NCBI RefSeq assembly: GCF_003355455.1
Contig: NZ_CP031357.1
Coordinates: forward strand, 2,900,155 to 2,964,154
Direction: 5' to 3'
Origin: Erythrobacter aureus
Lineage (GTDB): Bacteria > Pseudomonadota > Alphaproteobacteria > Sphingomonadales > Sphingomonadaceae
Length of the DNA stretch: 64,000 nt
In this document: positions 42,120 through 50,881 of the stretch, piece after piece
How the letters are laid out: the number at the start of each line of letters is the position of its first letter
How positions within the stretch are numbered: position 1 is the stretch's first letter
Position numbers and translations under genes: made by a program
The notes under the pieces: generated by a model
Seen by the model: the letters and a program-made list of their open reading frames with translations, nothing else
Told to the model about the DNA's origin: nothing
Database searches by the model: none

Positions 42120-43541
42120 ATGACAATGAAGGCGTTTCTGCTGGCAGGTGCCTTGACGATTTCGGGGCAGGCCGCGGCAAGCGAGGCATCGCCGCGCGAC
42201 CTGACCGAACACGAGCAGCGCGTGCATGACATCTATCGCGATATCATCGCCTTCCGAACCGCAGCCGGACACGGGCAGATGGATGAAATGGTCACCTATC
42301 TGACCGATCGCCTGGCCGAAGCCGGATTTCCCGATCGGGATCTGATGGTCACCGATTACGATAGCGATGGCGATGCAACCCAGGGCCTGATCGTGCGCTA
42401 TCGCGGCGATGGCTCTTCGGGCGCGAAACCCATCGTAATGCTGGCGCATATGGATGTGGTCGACGCCCTGCCCGAGGATTGGGAACGCGATCCCTTCACT
42501 CTGGTGGAAGAAGACGGGTATTTCTTCGGACGCGGGACGCAGGACAACAAATATGGCGTCGCCAATCTCACCGGGACGTTCATCCGGCTGAAAAAGGAAG
42601 GCTGGACGCCCAGGCGCGATCTCTATCTGGTTTTCTCGGGCGACGAGGAAACCGGGATGGTCTCCACCCGCGCACAGGCGAAATGGGTCGCCGACAATGT
42701 CGATCCGGCCTATGTTCTCAATTCCGACGCGGGCGGGATCGGTCTGGCCGACGACTATTCCCCGCTCGCCCAGCAGGTCCAGCTCGCGGAGAAGACCTAT
42801 GTCACATTCGACATCGCCGCGACCAATCCGGGCGGCCATTCATCCCGCCCGCGCAACGACAATGCGATCTACGATCTGGCCGCGGCGCTGACCCGGATTT
42901 CGCAGCATCGGTTCCCGGTGCGCGAGAGCGCCCTGACACGCAGCTATTTCGCCGCCATGGGCCAGAGCATTCCCGGAGAACTCGGCGCTGCCATGCGCGC
43001 TTTCGCCGCCGATCCGAGCGATGCCGACGCCATCGACACGATCAGCGCCAATCCCGGCTTCGTCGGCACGCTGCGCACCACCTGCGTCGCGACCATGCTG
43101 AAGGCCGGCCATGCGGAGAACGCATTGCCGCAATCGGCCAGCGCGGCGGTCAATTGCCGCGTCTTCCCGGGTGAAGGCGTGGAATCGGTCAAGGAGACGC
43201 TCGAGACGGTCATCGGCAACGAGGCGATCGCCGTCAGCCAGCGCAGCGAAGCGACGGAGAGCCCGATGAGCTCGCTTCCCGACGAGGTGGAAGCAGCGTT
43301 GGCCAAATCGCTGACAGCGCGCTTCGGCAAGCCCATCCCGATGATACCGACGATGTCTTCGGGCGGCACGGACGGCATGCATTATCGCGCGCTCGGCTAC
43401 GAGACGGTGGCCATCGGGGCAGGTGCCAGCCGCCCGCAGGATATTTACGCACACGGGCTGAACGAAAGGATGCGGGTCGATGCCTTCTATGACGGGCTAG
43501 ACCATTGGAGCATCGTTTTGAAAGAACTCGCCGGGCGCTAG
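42120..43541 (+). CDS. Exported M20-family metallopeptidase
   Basis: A 473-residue zinc exopeptidase. The start ATG at 42120 follows GGGGAGGGTGG and encodes a signal peptide (MTMKAFLLAGALTISGQAAA). Zinc ligands and catalytic residues: VMLAHMDVVDALPEDWERDP (His-x-Asp), FGRGTQDNKYGVANL (bridging Asp), SGDEETGM (Glu pair), LNSDAGGIG, and SGGTDGMHYR near the end. It probably acts in the periplasm on dipeptides or acyl-amino acids. The end is overlapped for four bases by the convergent unknown gene. Confidence 0.9.
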   Translation: MTMKAFLLAGALTISGQAAASEASPRDLTEHEQRVHDIYRDIIAFRTAAGHGQMDEMVTYLTDRLAEAGFPDRDLMVTDYDSDGDATQGLIVRYRGDGSSGAKPIVMLAHMDVVDALPEDWERDPFTLVEEDGYFFGRGTQDNKYGVANLTGTFIRLKKEGWTPRRDLYLVFSGDEETGMVSTRAQAKWVADNVDPAYVLNSDAGGIGLADDYSPLAQQVQLAEKTYVTFDIAATNPGGHSSRPRNDNAIYDLAAALTRISQHRFPVRESALTRSYFAAMGQSIPGELGAAMRAFAADPSDADAIDTISANPGFVGTLRTTCVATMLKAGHAENALPQSASAAVNCRVFPGEGVESVKETLETVIGNEAIAVSQRSEATESPMSSLPDEVEAALAKSLTARFGKPIPMIPTMSSGGTDGMHYRALGYETVAIGAGASRPQDIYAHGLNERMRVDAFYDGLDHWSIVLKELAGR

Positions 43542-43975
43542 AATATCTCGTTCTCGGCTGCGCTCAGCGTGAACTCGCCCAGCGTAAGCCTGCGTTTTCT
43601 CTTGAGCAGGCCACCCCGCGCGATGGCGAAAGGAACCTGGACATCGCCGGCATAATCGGTGGCCCGCAGCCGCACTTCCATCATGTCCCGGTTTGCATGA
43701 TGCAGGACGATGGCCGCAGCCCGGATCGTGCCCTCCCGCGCGCGCGGTTTCAGCAATTCGGCGAAGCGGTCGAGCACGGTCTGCGCGCCGTCGATGGCCC
43801 CGGTTTCGAGCACGGCGACATTCTGTATTGCGCCATTTGCACGCAATTCGAACAAAAGCGGGAAGAAGGTGCCGTCTTTTTCGATCCGGGCGATACCGGC
43901 CTCGAGAGCGGCGGTGAACAACGCGTCGAGCTGCGCCTGGTCGATGCCAGGCGGCACGATCAGATATCCTCGCAA
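43538..43975 (-). CDS. Hypothetical protein, 145 aa, coupled to aguB
   Basis: I do not recognise the family. It is cytoplasmic (no signal or membrane segment), with mixed alpha/beta pattern and three hydrophobic strands (QNVAVLETGAIDG, TIRAAAIVLHHAN, MMEVRLRATDYAGD). Its first 16 bases overlap the end of the aguB gene upstream on the same strand, so the two are translated together. A role with the amidase is possible but unproven. Confidence 0.65.
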   Translation of the reverse strand: MRGYLIVPPGIDQAQLDALFTAALEAGIARIEKDGTFFPLLFELRANGAIQNVAVLETGAIDGAQTVLDRFAELLKPRAREGTIRAAAIVLHHANRDMMEVRLRATDYAGDVQVPFAIARGGLLKRKRRLTLGEFTLSAAENEIF

Positions 43976-44823
43976 ATCCGGCCATAGAGCTGCGGGCGGC
44001 GATCCCGAAAGAAGCCCATGCCCGCGCGATGTTTCGCCGCCCGTTCGAGGTCGATCGTCGCGACCAGCGCCCCGCTATCCGAAGCACCGAATTCCTCGAC
44101 CAGATCGCCCCATTCGTCGGAAATGAAGCTGTGGCCGTAAAAGCTCTGCTGGCGATCGGCCGGGCCTTCGTGGCCGATGCGGTTGGCGGCGCATACCGGC
44201 ATGCAATTGGACACCGCATGGCCGATCATCGCGCGGCGCCACATGCGGCTGGTATCGAGATCGGCGTCATAGGGTTCCGATCCGATGGCCGTGGGATAAA
44301 GCAGCACTTCGGCGCCTTTCAGCGCCATGACCCGCGCGCATTCGGGGTACCACTGATCCCAGCATATCCCCACGCCGATGCGCGCGCCGAAAACGTCCCA
44401 CACCTTGAAACCGTCATTCCCGGGGCGAAAATAGTATTTTTCCTCGTAGCCCGGCCCGTCGGGGATGTGGCTCTTGCGATAGGTCCCGGCGATCTCACCG
44501 TCGGGGCCGATCATCGCCAACGTGTTGTAATAGTGATGGCCATCGCGCTCGAAGAAGCTGGTGGGGATGGCGACGCCCAGCTTCGCGGCGAGGCCCTGCA
44601 TCGCTTGCACGCTTGGGCTCTCCGCCGTCGGGCGCGCCAGAGCGAAGAGTTCCTCTTCCTCCTCGCGGCAGAAATATTCGCCGGCGAACAGTTCGGGCGG
44701 AAGGATCACCTGCGCACCCTTGCCTGCCGCCTCCTCGACCAGCGCGGATACGGCGGCAATGTTCTCTGCCTCCCCCGCGCGAGCGAGGGCAAGCTGCAGG
44801 ACGGCGACAGTCAGTTCTCTCAT
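43960..44823 (-). CDS. aguB: N-carbamoylputrescine amidase
   Basis: Nitrilase-superfamily amidohydrolase, 287 residues, cytoplasmic, converting N-carbamoylputrescine to putrescine. Catalytic triad: Glu44 (VILPPELFAGEY), Lys117 (TYRKSHIPDG) and Cys154 (GVGICWDQWYP). The substrate call rests on close match to AguB segments such as YYFRPGNDGFKVWDVFGARI and TSRMWRRAMIGHAVSNCMP. Agmatine deiminase is not adjacent. Followed by an overlapping unknown gene. Confidence 0.9.
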   Translation of the reverse strand: MRELTVAVLQLALARAGEAENIAAVSALVEEAAGKGAQVILPPELFAGEYFCREEEEELFALARPTAESPSVQAMQGLAAKLGVAIPTSFFERDGHHYYNTLAMIGPDGEIAGTYRKSHIPDGPGYEEKYYFRPGNDGFKVWDVFGARIGVGICWDQWYPECARVMALKGAEVLLYPTAIGSEPYDADLDTSRMWRRAMIGHAVSNCMPVCAANRIGHEGPADRQQSFYGHSFISDEWGDLVEEFGASDSGALVATIDLERAAKHRAGMGFFRDRRPQLYGRICEDI

Positions 44824-44833
44824 CGGATCAGCG

Positions 44834-45595
44834 TTATTTCTCCCGCAGGGCGAAGTCCACCTGGATATAGACGTTCGAGCGCGTCATGCCGACCATCATC
44901 CCGTCACCGCTTTCCGGGCGCGGCGCCATTGAAACCGGCGGCGGCGGGGCGGATACCGTCCGCTGAACCACGGCTTCGTTCATTGCCTCGGCACCGCGGA
45001 GCCAGGTCTGGCCCTGCGTCCCGCCCGCGTCGCGGATATAGAGCACCCGGCTGACCTCCATTCCGGCTGCCTCGGCATAGGCTTCGGCCCGCTTTCGCGC
45101 TGCCTTGTAGGCATCGGCATAGGCAAGATTGGCGGTTGCTTCGGGATCGGTCATCGAGAGGTTCGGACCGGAGACGATGTTCGCCCCCGCTTCGGTCACC
45201 GCAGCCACGGCATCGCCGGCCCTGTCCGGATCGCGCATCGTCACCTCGACCACATTACTCGCCTGGAACTGGCCTTTGCGATCGCCCCAATCGATCCGGC
45301 GGACATGGACCGCGCGGGTCTGGATGTCTTTCTCTTCCACACCGATCTCGCGCAAGGCCGTCACGATCTCGGCGATCTTTTCCTTGTTCTCCTCGCTCGC
45401 CGTCTTCGCACTGCGTGACCAGGTTTCGATACCGGCCTGGAACTGCGCCCGATCGGGACGGCTCTCGGCCTGCCCGCCAGCACTGACCGAGAGCAGCGTT
45501 TCGCCATGATCGACGCCCCGCGCCTCATCGACGCGATCGGTACAGGCGGCCAGAACAAGCGGACTTGCGAGCGGGAGAATCCAATTGCGAAACAT
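44834..45595 (-). CDS. SIMPL domain (DUF541) lipoprotein
   Basis: A 253-residue exported protein with N-terminal MFRNWILPLASPLVLAACTD (lipobox LAAC). The SIMPL domain (about 30-245) shows LLSVSAGGQAESRPDRAQFQ, then IQTRAVHVRR and VNVEVTMRDPDRAG-like strands, and AYKAARKRAEAYAEAAGMEV. The family forms ring-like oligomers in the periplasm; function unclear. Ten bases upstream of aguB on the same strand. Confidence 0.88.
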   Translation of the reverse strand: MFRNWILPLASPLVLAACTDRVDEARGVDHGETLLSVSAGGQAESRPDRAQFQAGIETWSRSAKTASEENKEKIAEIVTALREIGVEEKDIQTRAVHVRRIDWGDRKGQFQASNVVEVTMRDPDRAGDAVAAVTEAGANIVSGPNLSMTDPEATANLAYADAYKAARKRAEAYAEAAGMEVSRVLYIRDAGGTQGQTWLRGAEAMNEAVVQRTVSAPPPPVSMAPRPESGDGMMVGMTRSNVYIQVDFALREK

Positions 45596-45602
45596 AAAAT
45601 AC

Positions 45603-45635
45603 GGCCCTCGATGTAATGGTGTTACATCGAGGGCC
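45603..45635. terminator. Strong hairpin terminator between SIMPL and methyltransferase genes
   Basis: A perfect 14-bp stem, GGCCCTCGATGTAA / TTACATCGAGGGCC, with a 5-base loop. Leftward it is followed by GTATTTTATG, a weak T tract, so it can end the methyltransferase transcript. Confidence 0.75.
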
Positions 45636-45667
45636 TGCCTCCATTCATATGAACCGCGGCTGACGGA

Positions 45668-46591
45668 TCAGCGTTTGCGGAAGAGCAATGTCATCCGGTC
45701 GCTTTCCCCGATCTCGCGCAATTCCTCGCGCTTCGTACCGAGTGTCGGGGGCAGTTCCCACACACCCTTCGGGTGATTTGCGGAGTCGCGGTAATTGGCA
45801 TTGATCGCACTGCTGTCGACCAGTTCGAAACCGTGGACGCGCATCAGGCCAACCACATCGCTTTCGCGCAGATAACCGTTCGCGCCCAGAGTATAGTCGG
45901 CGGGCGCGTTTTCCTTGGCCCGGTGCTGAACGATACCGACCATGCCGTCGGGCTTGAGCAAGCCCCGGATACGGGTGAGTTCGGTATACATCGCCCCCGA
46001 ACGCAACAGATTGTGCATTTCGCGGAAAATCAGCACACGGTCGACCTGGCCGTTCAGTTCTTCGGGCAGATCCTGCGATCCATAAACCGCCATCGGCGCG
46101 CCGGTCAGCGACCAGCCAGGTGCCGCCTCGCGGAAGCGGCCCGGCAGTTGAGAGACATAGTTTTCGAACCGCTCGCTATCCGCTGCGGCGGGATCGGGCG
46201 TCAGTCCGATATAGAGCCCCTCCGATCCGAGATAGGGTACCAGCACGCGGGTATACCAGCCGCCTGCCGGCATATAATCGACGACCGTCTGTCCCGGTTC
46301 GACGCGAAAGAATGACAGCGTCTGCGCCGGGTGGCGGAACTGATCGCGCGCGCGATCTTCGTCGCGGCGCGGATCGGCGAGAACCTGATCCATGGTGAGC
46401 GGAGCGACAGTCGGCCGTTCGGCATCGGTCCCGTCTTTCCGGTCCTGCTCGCCTGGGCCAAGGATGACATCGAGAATCCGGCCCAGAACCTGACGGGTCT
46501 GGTTGCTTTCTTCCTGCTGCTGCGCGGCAACGGGCGCGGCGAGAGTGGCCAGGGCGGCGCCCGCAAGCATCGCGGCAATCGGTCTACGCAT
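45668..46591 (-). CDS. Exported class I methyltransferase-like protein
   Basis: A 307-residue protein with an apparent signal peptide MRRPIAAMLAGAALATLAAPVAAQ followed by a SAM-methyltransferase-like domain. Motif I appears as VVDYMPAGGWYTRVLVPYLG, post I as YIGLTPDP, and motif IV near VDRVLIFREMHNLLR. The glycine-rich loop is atypical (MPAGGW rather than GxGxG). The ATG at 46591 is behind GGGGAGAAT. An exported methyltransferase would lack SAM in the periplasm, so either the signal is not used or the domain is repurposed. Divergent from msrA. Confidence 0.72.
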   Translation of the reverse strand: MRRPIAAMLAGAALATLAAPVAAQQQEESNQTRQVLGRILDVILGPGEQDRKDGTDAERPTVAPLTMDQVLADPRRDEDRARDQFRHPAQTLSFFRVEPGQTVVDYMPAGGWYTRVLVPYLGSEGLYIGLTPDPAAADSERFENYVSQLPGRFREAAPGWSLTGAPMAVYGSQDLPEELNGQVDRVLIFREMHNLLRSGAMYTELTRIRGLLKPDGMVGIVQHRAKENAPADYTLGANGYLRESDVVGLMRVHGFELVDSSAINANYRDSANHPKGVWELPPTLGTKREELREIGESDRMTLLFRKR

Positions 46592-46694
46592 GAAATTCTC
46601 CCCTGTTTGTACCGGCACGGCATTCTTTGTGCGGGTCTGCATGACAATGACGTTGTGGCACCCTATCTGTTCCTCGCAAAGGAGAATGACGTAT

Positions 46695-47231
46695 ATGGCA
46701 CAACGGCAGGCGATCGTCGCGGGTGGATGTTTCTGGTGCACCGAAGCGGTGATGAAGGACGTGATCGGCGTCAGCGAAGTCGAAAGCGGCTATATCGGCG
46801 GCGACAAGCCTGATCCCACCTATAAGGAAGTCTGTACCGGCAACACCGGCCATGCCGAGGGCGTGCGCGTGACCTTCGACGATACGCAGATCACTCTCGC
46901 CCAGCTCTACGACGTCTTCATGGGCACGCACGACCCGACCCAGCTCAACCGGCAGGGTAACGACGTCGGCACCCAGTACCGCAGCGCGATCTTCCCGCTC
47001 GAAGGGCAGGAGGACGAAGCCAAGGCCGCCATCGCGCGCTGGGACGACGACCATCCGGGCCAGCAGGCCGTAACCACCATCGAAAGCGGCGAATGGTATC
47101 CGGCGGAGGACTATCATCAGGAATATTGGGACGGCGAAGGCCAGCGCAATCCCTATTGCCTCGCGGTCATCCCACCCAAGCTGATGAAGCTGCGCAAGAG
47201 CTTCCAGAAGTATCTCAAGGAAGAGGCCTGA
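46695..47231 (+). CDS. msrA: Peptide methionine sulfoxide reductase MsrA
   Basis: Reduces methionine-S-sulfoxide in proteins and free. 178 residues from ATG 46695 (AAAGGAGAATGACGTAT upstream). Catalytic Cys12 in GGCFWCTEAV, with YIGGDKPDPTYKEVCTGNTG and DPTQLNRQGNDVGTQYRSAI conserved. The complementary MsrB is at 62.7 kb. Divergent from the methyltransferase-like gene, convergent with the TetR gene. Confidence 0.96.
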   Translation: MAQRQAIVAGGCFWCTEAVMKDVIGVSEVESGYIGGDKPDPTYKEVCTGNTGHAEGVRVTFDDTQITLAQLYDVFMGTHDPTQLNRQGNDVGTQYRSAIFPLEGQEDEAKAAIARWDDDHPGQQAVTTIESGEWYPAEDYHQEYWDGEGQRNPYCLAVIPPKLMKLRKSFQKYLKEEA

Positions 47232-47236
47232 AAATG

Positions 47237-47881
47237 TCAGCTTGTCGTGCCACCGGTTCGCGATGGTTCACAGCTGACATTAGAGACGAGGTCCTCGAGG
47301 TATAATTCCAGAACACGGCGGCCCTCGCGCTGAACCTCAGGCCTTTCCTCGATGATGATAGTGGAATCAGTGAGTGACAGTAGAAGCGTGGCTGCAAGAA
47401 CGCGCCTGCTCTCTTCTAGCCCTGGGACTAGTGTCCTCAGTGCCCGTGCAAGTTCATCGACTACACGGGCATCCAATTCCGCTTCCGAAGAAGCCGCCTG
47501 CCATGCACCCGGCATGCCGACTCTGAGCAGGCGGTAGGACCGGTTGCGAGCAAGGAAGTCGCGTAGTGGATCGAGAAAGACATCGAGAAACTCCGCTGGA
47601 GTTGGCGCGGCTTGCTTGAGACCAAGCTTCTGACTTGCTTGGACGACAGCAGCCTCTAGCTGCGAAAGCTGCCTCTCATGCAGGGCTGCGAGGAGGGCTT
47701 CACGCGAAGCGAAGTAGCGGTAGAGTGATCCGTGGGCGGCCCCTGCGCGCCGTGCCACCTCCGACATTGCAAAGCCTTCGACACCAAGCTCTTCAACCAA
47801 TTCTTCGGCGGCATCGAGCAGGGTGGTCACGCGCATCCGCGAGCGCTCTTGCTTCGGCTTGATGACAACCCTGTTCGCCAT
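47237..47881 (-). CDS. TetR family transcriptional regulator
   Basis: A 214-residue repressor. HTH at about 20-65 (TTLLDAAEELVEELGVEGFA, then SEVARRAGAAHGSLYRYFAS). It is divergent from the flavoprotein gene, and a perfect palindrome (47926-47965) between them is its likely operator. Codon and base composition here look less GC-rich than in neighbours. The ligand is unknown, but the neighbouring oxidase suggests an amine or lipophilic effector. Confidence 0.9.
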   Translation of the reverse strand: MANRVVIKPKQERSRMRVTTLLDAAEELVEELGVEGFAMSEVARRAGAAHGSLYRYFASREALLAALHERQLSQLEAAVVQASQKLGLKQAAPTPAEFLDVFLDPLRDFLARNRSYRLLRVGMPGAWQAASSEAELDARVVDELARALRTLVPGLEESRRVLAATLLLSLTDSTIIIEERPEVQREGRRVLELYLEDLVSNVSCEPSRTGGTTS

Positions 47882-47925
47882 GTTGGTGGCCTACCTCGCG
47901 CCATCGCAAGCTGGCAATTGAAAAG

Positions 47926-47965
47926 GTGACGATATTGTCATATAGAAAAATGACAATATCGTCAC
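47926..47965. promoter_or_regulatory. Perfect 16-bp palindrome, probable TetR operator
   Basis: Arms at 47926-47941 (GTGACGATATTGTCAT) and 47950-47965 are exact reverse complements with an 8-base spacer ATAGAAAA. Each arm is itself nearly palindromic (TGAC-RATATY-GTCA), so two adjoining operator half-sites for TetR dimers are likely. It lies between the TetR and flavoprotein genes. Confidence 0.8.
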
Positions 47966-47982
47966 TTTTGGAGAATTGCGTC

Positions 47983-49296
47983 GTGCTTGCCCGTCGAAAG
48001 GTAGTTGCCGGGATCGCGAGCCTGTTGGCCGCCCCTGCCTGTGTACGCTTACCAGTTCCGACCGATTTCGACGCGATCATCATCGGCGCCGGAGTCGCGG
48101 GCCTAAGTGCGGCCCATGCTCTCGCAACCAAAGGTCGGAGAATTCTCGTTCTCGAGGCTCGAAGCCGCATAGGGGGACGTGCCTGGACCGACGCGAACAG
48201 CCTCGGTGTCCCGTTCGACCAAGGGGCACACTGGCTTCATAACGCCGAGCACAACAGCTTCACGCAGCTGGCCAGAGACAAAGGGCTCGCGCTGAAGGTT
48301 GCGGACACCTCCGACCGCCAGCTCTACTGTGCCGGAAAGGCGCTCTCGGACGAGAACGCCACATTGCGGATGAACAAGGCAACGAGCGATCTTGAACGCC
48401 GAATGTTCATTCCTTCCATTCTCCCCCGAGACAGCTCGCTTGCACCTTTTCTGTCGGGCGACGAGTGGCGCGATGCAATGATCGGAATCGCCGCCTTCTC
48501 GCTTGGCGCCCAACCCGATCGAATCTCGTTTGAGGATTTCCTGTCGTTGGAAGACGGCGAGGAGCGGACTGTGTCAGGGGGTTATGGCGCCCTCGTCGCG
48601 GCAGTCTTCAAAAGCGTGCCCGTACGCCTGGATCATCGGGTGGCATTGGTCGACTGGCACCATGGGAATCGGATCGCCGTATCTGGTCAATGGGGCAGCG
48701 CGACCGCCAGGCATGTCATCATCGCCGTACCTCCGACGGTTCTTGCGTCCGGCGGGATCAGGTTTAGCCCCGACCTGCCCCAAGCCAAAGCTGAGGCTTT
48801 GGGCAAGTTCACAGTCGGGCAATTCCTCAAGGTCGGCTTTCGTTTCGAAGGAATGGGGAACCGGCTTCCAGAATATCATGCCGACATCTGCAGACTGGCG
48901 TCCGGGAATCTCGAAATGCTCGTCGCGGATCAGTTCGACCCGGTCCTGACCTTGATCGCATCGGGAGATCTGGCTTCAGAGCTCGCGCGGCAGGATATTG
49001 CGGGGCGCCGCGCTTACGCGATCGAGCGAATAACGCAAACGTTGGGAAAGAACGCGGCGGGGCGCCTGGGAGCCGTAATATCATACGACTGGGCGGCCGA
49101 CCCGCTTTCCCTCGGCAGCTTCAGCGCGGTCAGACCAGGCGCCGGGAATGCTCGCCGCAAATTTGCACAGCCACTGCAAGGCCGTGTCCATTTCGCGGGC
49201 GACGCAGCGCCAGGGCCCTTTGCTACCACTGTCTACGGTGCGCATCTTTCGGGTCTCAGGGCTGCTCGACAAACCGAACGAGAGCTCGCACGCTAA
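47983..49296 (+). CDS. FAD-dependent amine oxidase-like flavoprotein
   Basis: A 437-residue flavin amine oxidase family protein. The GTG at 47983 follows GGAG with good spacing, giving MLARRKVVAGIASLLAAPACV: a twin-Arg-like, lipoprotein-like export signal. The FAD dinucleotide motif is DAIIIGAGVAGLSAAHALAT, followed by LVLEARSRIGGRAWTD. The C-terminal flavin clamp is GRVHFAGDAAPGPFATTVYG. Upstream in-frame starts (47926, 47950) fall inside the palindromic operator and are disfavoured. Substrate unknown; probably controlled by the divergent TetR. Confidence 0.85.
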   Translation: MLARRKVVAGIASLLAAPACVRLPVPTDFDAIIIGAGVAGLSAAHALATKGRRILVLEARSRIGGRAWTDANSLGVPFDQGAHWLHNAEHNSFTQLARDKGLALKVADTSDRQLYCAGKALSDENATLRMNKATSDLERRMFIPSILPRDSSLAPFLSGDEWRDAMIGIAAFSLGAQPDRISFEDFLSLEDGEERTVSGGYGALVAAVFKSVPVRLDHRVALVDWHHGNRIAVSGQWGSATARHVIIAVPPTVLASGGIRFSPDLPQAKAEALGKFTVGQFLKVGFRFEGMGNRLPEYHADICRLASGNLEMLVADQFDPVLTLIASGDLASELARQDIAGRRAYAIERITQTLGKNAAGRLGAVISYDWAADPLSLGSFSAVRPGAGNARRKFAQPLQGRVHFAGDAAPGPFATTVYGAHLSGLRAARQTERELAR

Positions 49297-49344
49297 CGCA
49301 CCCGCGAACTTCGGCGAGCTGGTTGCGAGCCCGGACTCGGGTGG

Positions 49345-50586
49345 TCAGCCCAAGGCCTTAGCCCAGCGCGCGACGAAGAAGCCGTCGAGGCCGCCGTCCT
49401 CGGCAAGCAGGCCCGGATCGGTGCGCAGCCAACCTTCGGCGGCAGGCGCCAGGCCTTCAGGTAGCTCGTCCGAGGCGATCGGCGATGGTGTCAGTCTCAC
49501 GTCTCGCGCCCGCTCCTCGCCCTCCTCGCCCTCCAGCGAGCAGGTGGCGTAGACCAGTGTGCCGCCGGGCTTGAGCCAGCCCTGCGCGCATTCCAGCAGA
49601 GCGGCTTGCAAGTCCGCCATCTCCTCGATCTGCCGCTGACCGATGCGATGCAGGACATCGGGGTGACGGCGTGCCGTGCCTGTGGCGGTACAGGGCGCAT
49701 CGAGCAGGATCGCGTCGAAATGATGCTTCGGCTCCCACTTCAGGGCATCGGCGCGCACGGTGCTGGCCTTCAGGCCCGTTCGCTTGAGATTGGCCTTGAG
49801 CAGATCGAGCCGACGCTTGGAGATATCGAGCGCGGTGACGTGCCATCCCTGTGCCGCCAGTTGCAGCGATTTGCCGCCCGGTGCCGCGCACAGATCGAGC
49901 ACGTGGCGCCCCTCACCCTGCCCAAGCAAGCGCGCCGGCAGGGAAGCGGCAAGGTCCTGGACCCACCATGCCCCGTCCGCGAAACCGGGCAGGTTCTCGA
50001 CATTCTCGCCCCGCGGCAGGCGCAGATGGCCGGGCATCAGGCTGTCGGCGGAAAGCTGGACCTTCCAGTGCTCGGTTTCGGCCGGATCGCGCAGCGTCAG
50101 ATCGAGTGGCGGCGGGTCCGCGAGACCGGCGGCGATGGCTTGGGCTCGCTCGCCCCAGCGCAGGGCGGCCTCTTCCGGCAGAGTCGGCACATCGGGCAGC
50201 GACGCCGCATTCCTCGTTAGCGTCGAAAAAACACCATGCGCCAGGCGACGCGGGCCGCCAGCCAAGAGGTCAAGCCCGGTCGCCACCACCGCATGCGGCG
50301 GGGTGCCCAGCCGCAACCACTGGGCCAGCATCATGCGCAGGACCATGCGGGCCTTGGCATCGTGCGGCAGCGGCTTTTTCGTCGCGGAATCGATCAGCGC
50401 ATCGATATCGACCATCCAGCGCAGCACTTCGCTGGCGATGGCGCGGGCAAGCGCCTTGTCCTCGAACTTGCGCACATCCTTGGTCGCGCCACCAAAGGCA
50501 ATATCGAGCGTCTCGCCGCGGCGCAGGACCGCATCGAGCAGACGGAGCGCCGCGCGGCGGGCGTGAATACCTTGGGGTTGGGCCAT
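49345..50586 (-). CDS. rsmB: 16S rRNA (cytosine-5) methyltransferase RsmB-type
   Basis: SAM-dependent m5C methyltransferase of the NOL1/NOP2/Fmu family, 413 residues. An N-terminal NusB-like domain (1-140) precedes the catalytic domain, with SAM motif VLDLCAAPGGKSLQLAAQGW, DAPCTATGTARRHPD (catalytic Cys) and VYATCSLEGEEGE (second Cys). Domain order and length match RsmB (E. coli Fmu, C967). It precedes the short SdhAF4-like gene on the opposite strand. Confidence 0.92.
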   Translation of the reverse strand: MAQPQGIHARRAALRLLDAVLRRGETLDIAFGGATKDVRKFEDKALARAIASEVLRWMVDIDALIDSATKKPLPHDAKARMVLRMMLAQWLRLGTPPHAVVATGLDLLAGGPRRLAHGVFSTLTRNAASLPDVPTLPEEAALRWGERAQAIAAGLADPPPLDLTLRDPAETEHWKVQLSADSLMPGHLRLPRGENVENLPGFADGAWWVQDLAASLPARLLGQGEGRHVLDLCAAPGGKSLQLAAQGWHVTALDISKRRLDLLKANLKRTGLKASTVRADALKWEPKHHFDAILLDAPCTATGTARRHPDVLHRIGQRQIEEMADLQAALLECAQGWLKPGGTLVYATCSLEGEEGEERARDVRLTPSPIASDELPEGLAPAAEGWLRTDPGLLAEDGGLDGFFVARWAKALG

Positions 50587-50643
50587 GGGCGGTGCGCCTT
50601 ACGCGCACTTGCGCAAAGCCGCCAGCGCCATCATCTTGCAGAT

Positions 50644-50802
50644 ATGACCGAGCGCGCAACGAAACGGCCCGACGGGTTCGAGAAACCCGCCCATTGGACC
50701 AACGATCCCCCGCCCCAACCGAAGAAGAGCGAGGACGAGGAGGAATTGAGCCCGACCCGGTATGGCGACTGGGTGAAGGACGGCATAGCGATCGATTTCT
50801 AG
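50644..50802 (+). CDS. DUF1674 protein (SdhAF4-like)
   Basis: A 52-residue cytoplasmic protein. It matches DUF1674, bacterial relatives of SDH assembly factor 4, by the tail ELSPTRYGDWVKDGIAIDF and the disordered Lys/Glu front. The mitochondrial protein helps load flavin-containing SdhA. It starts at ATG 50644, just past rsmB and convergent with a terminator. sdh genes are not in the window. Confidence 0.8.
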   Translation: MTERATKRPDGFEKPAHWTNDPPPQPKKSEDEEELSPTRYGDWVKDGIAIDF

Positions 50803-50807
50803 AGACG

Positions 50808-50879
50808 ATCCCCCGCCAAGGCGGGGGTCTTAGGCCCAAAGCGCGGACCTGGCCGACAGAGACCCCCGCCTTCGCGGGG
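50808..50879. repeat. GC-rich inverted repeat pair at the end of the P450 gene
   Basis: Hairpin 1: CCCCCGCC-AA-GGCGGGGG (50810-50827) followed by TCTTA. Hairpin 2: CCCCGC-CTTC-GCGGGG (50864-50879). The inner arms GGCGGGGGTCT and AGACCCCCGCC also pair with each other over 11 bp. It can terminate both the SdhAF4-like and the P450 transcripts; the pattern resembles a REP element. Confidence 0.65.
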
Positions 50880-50881
50880 AT

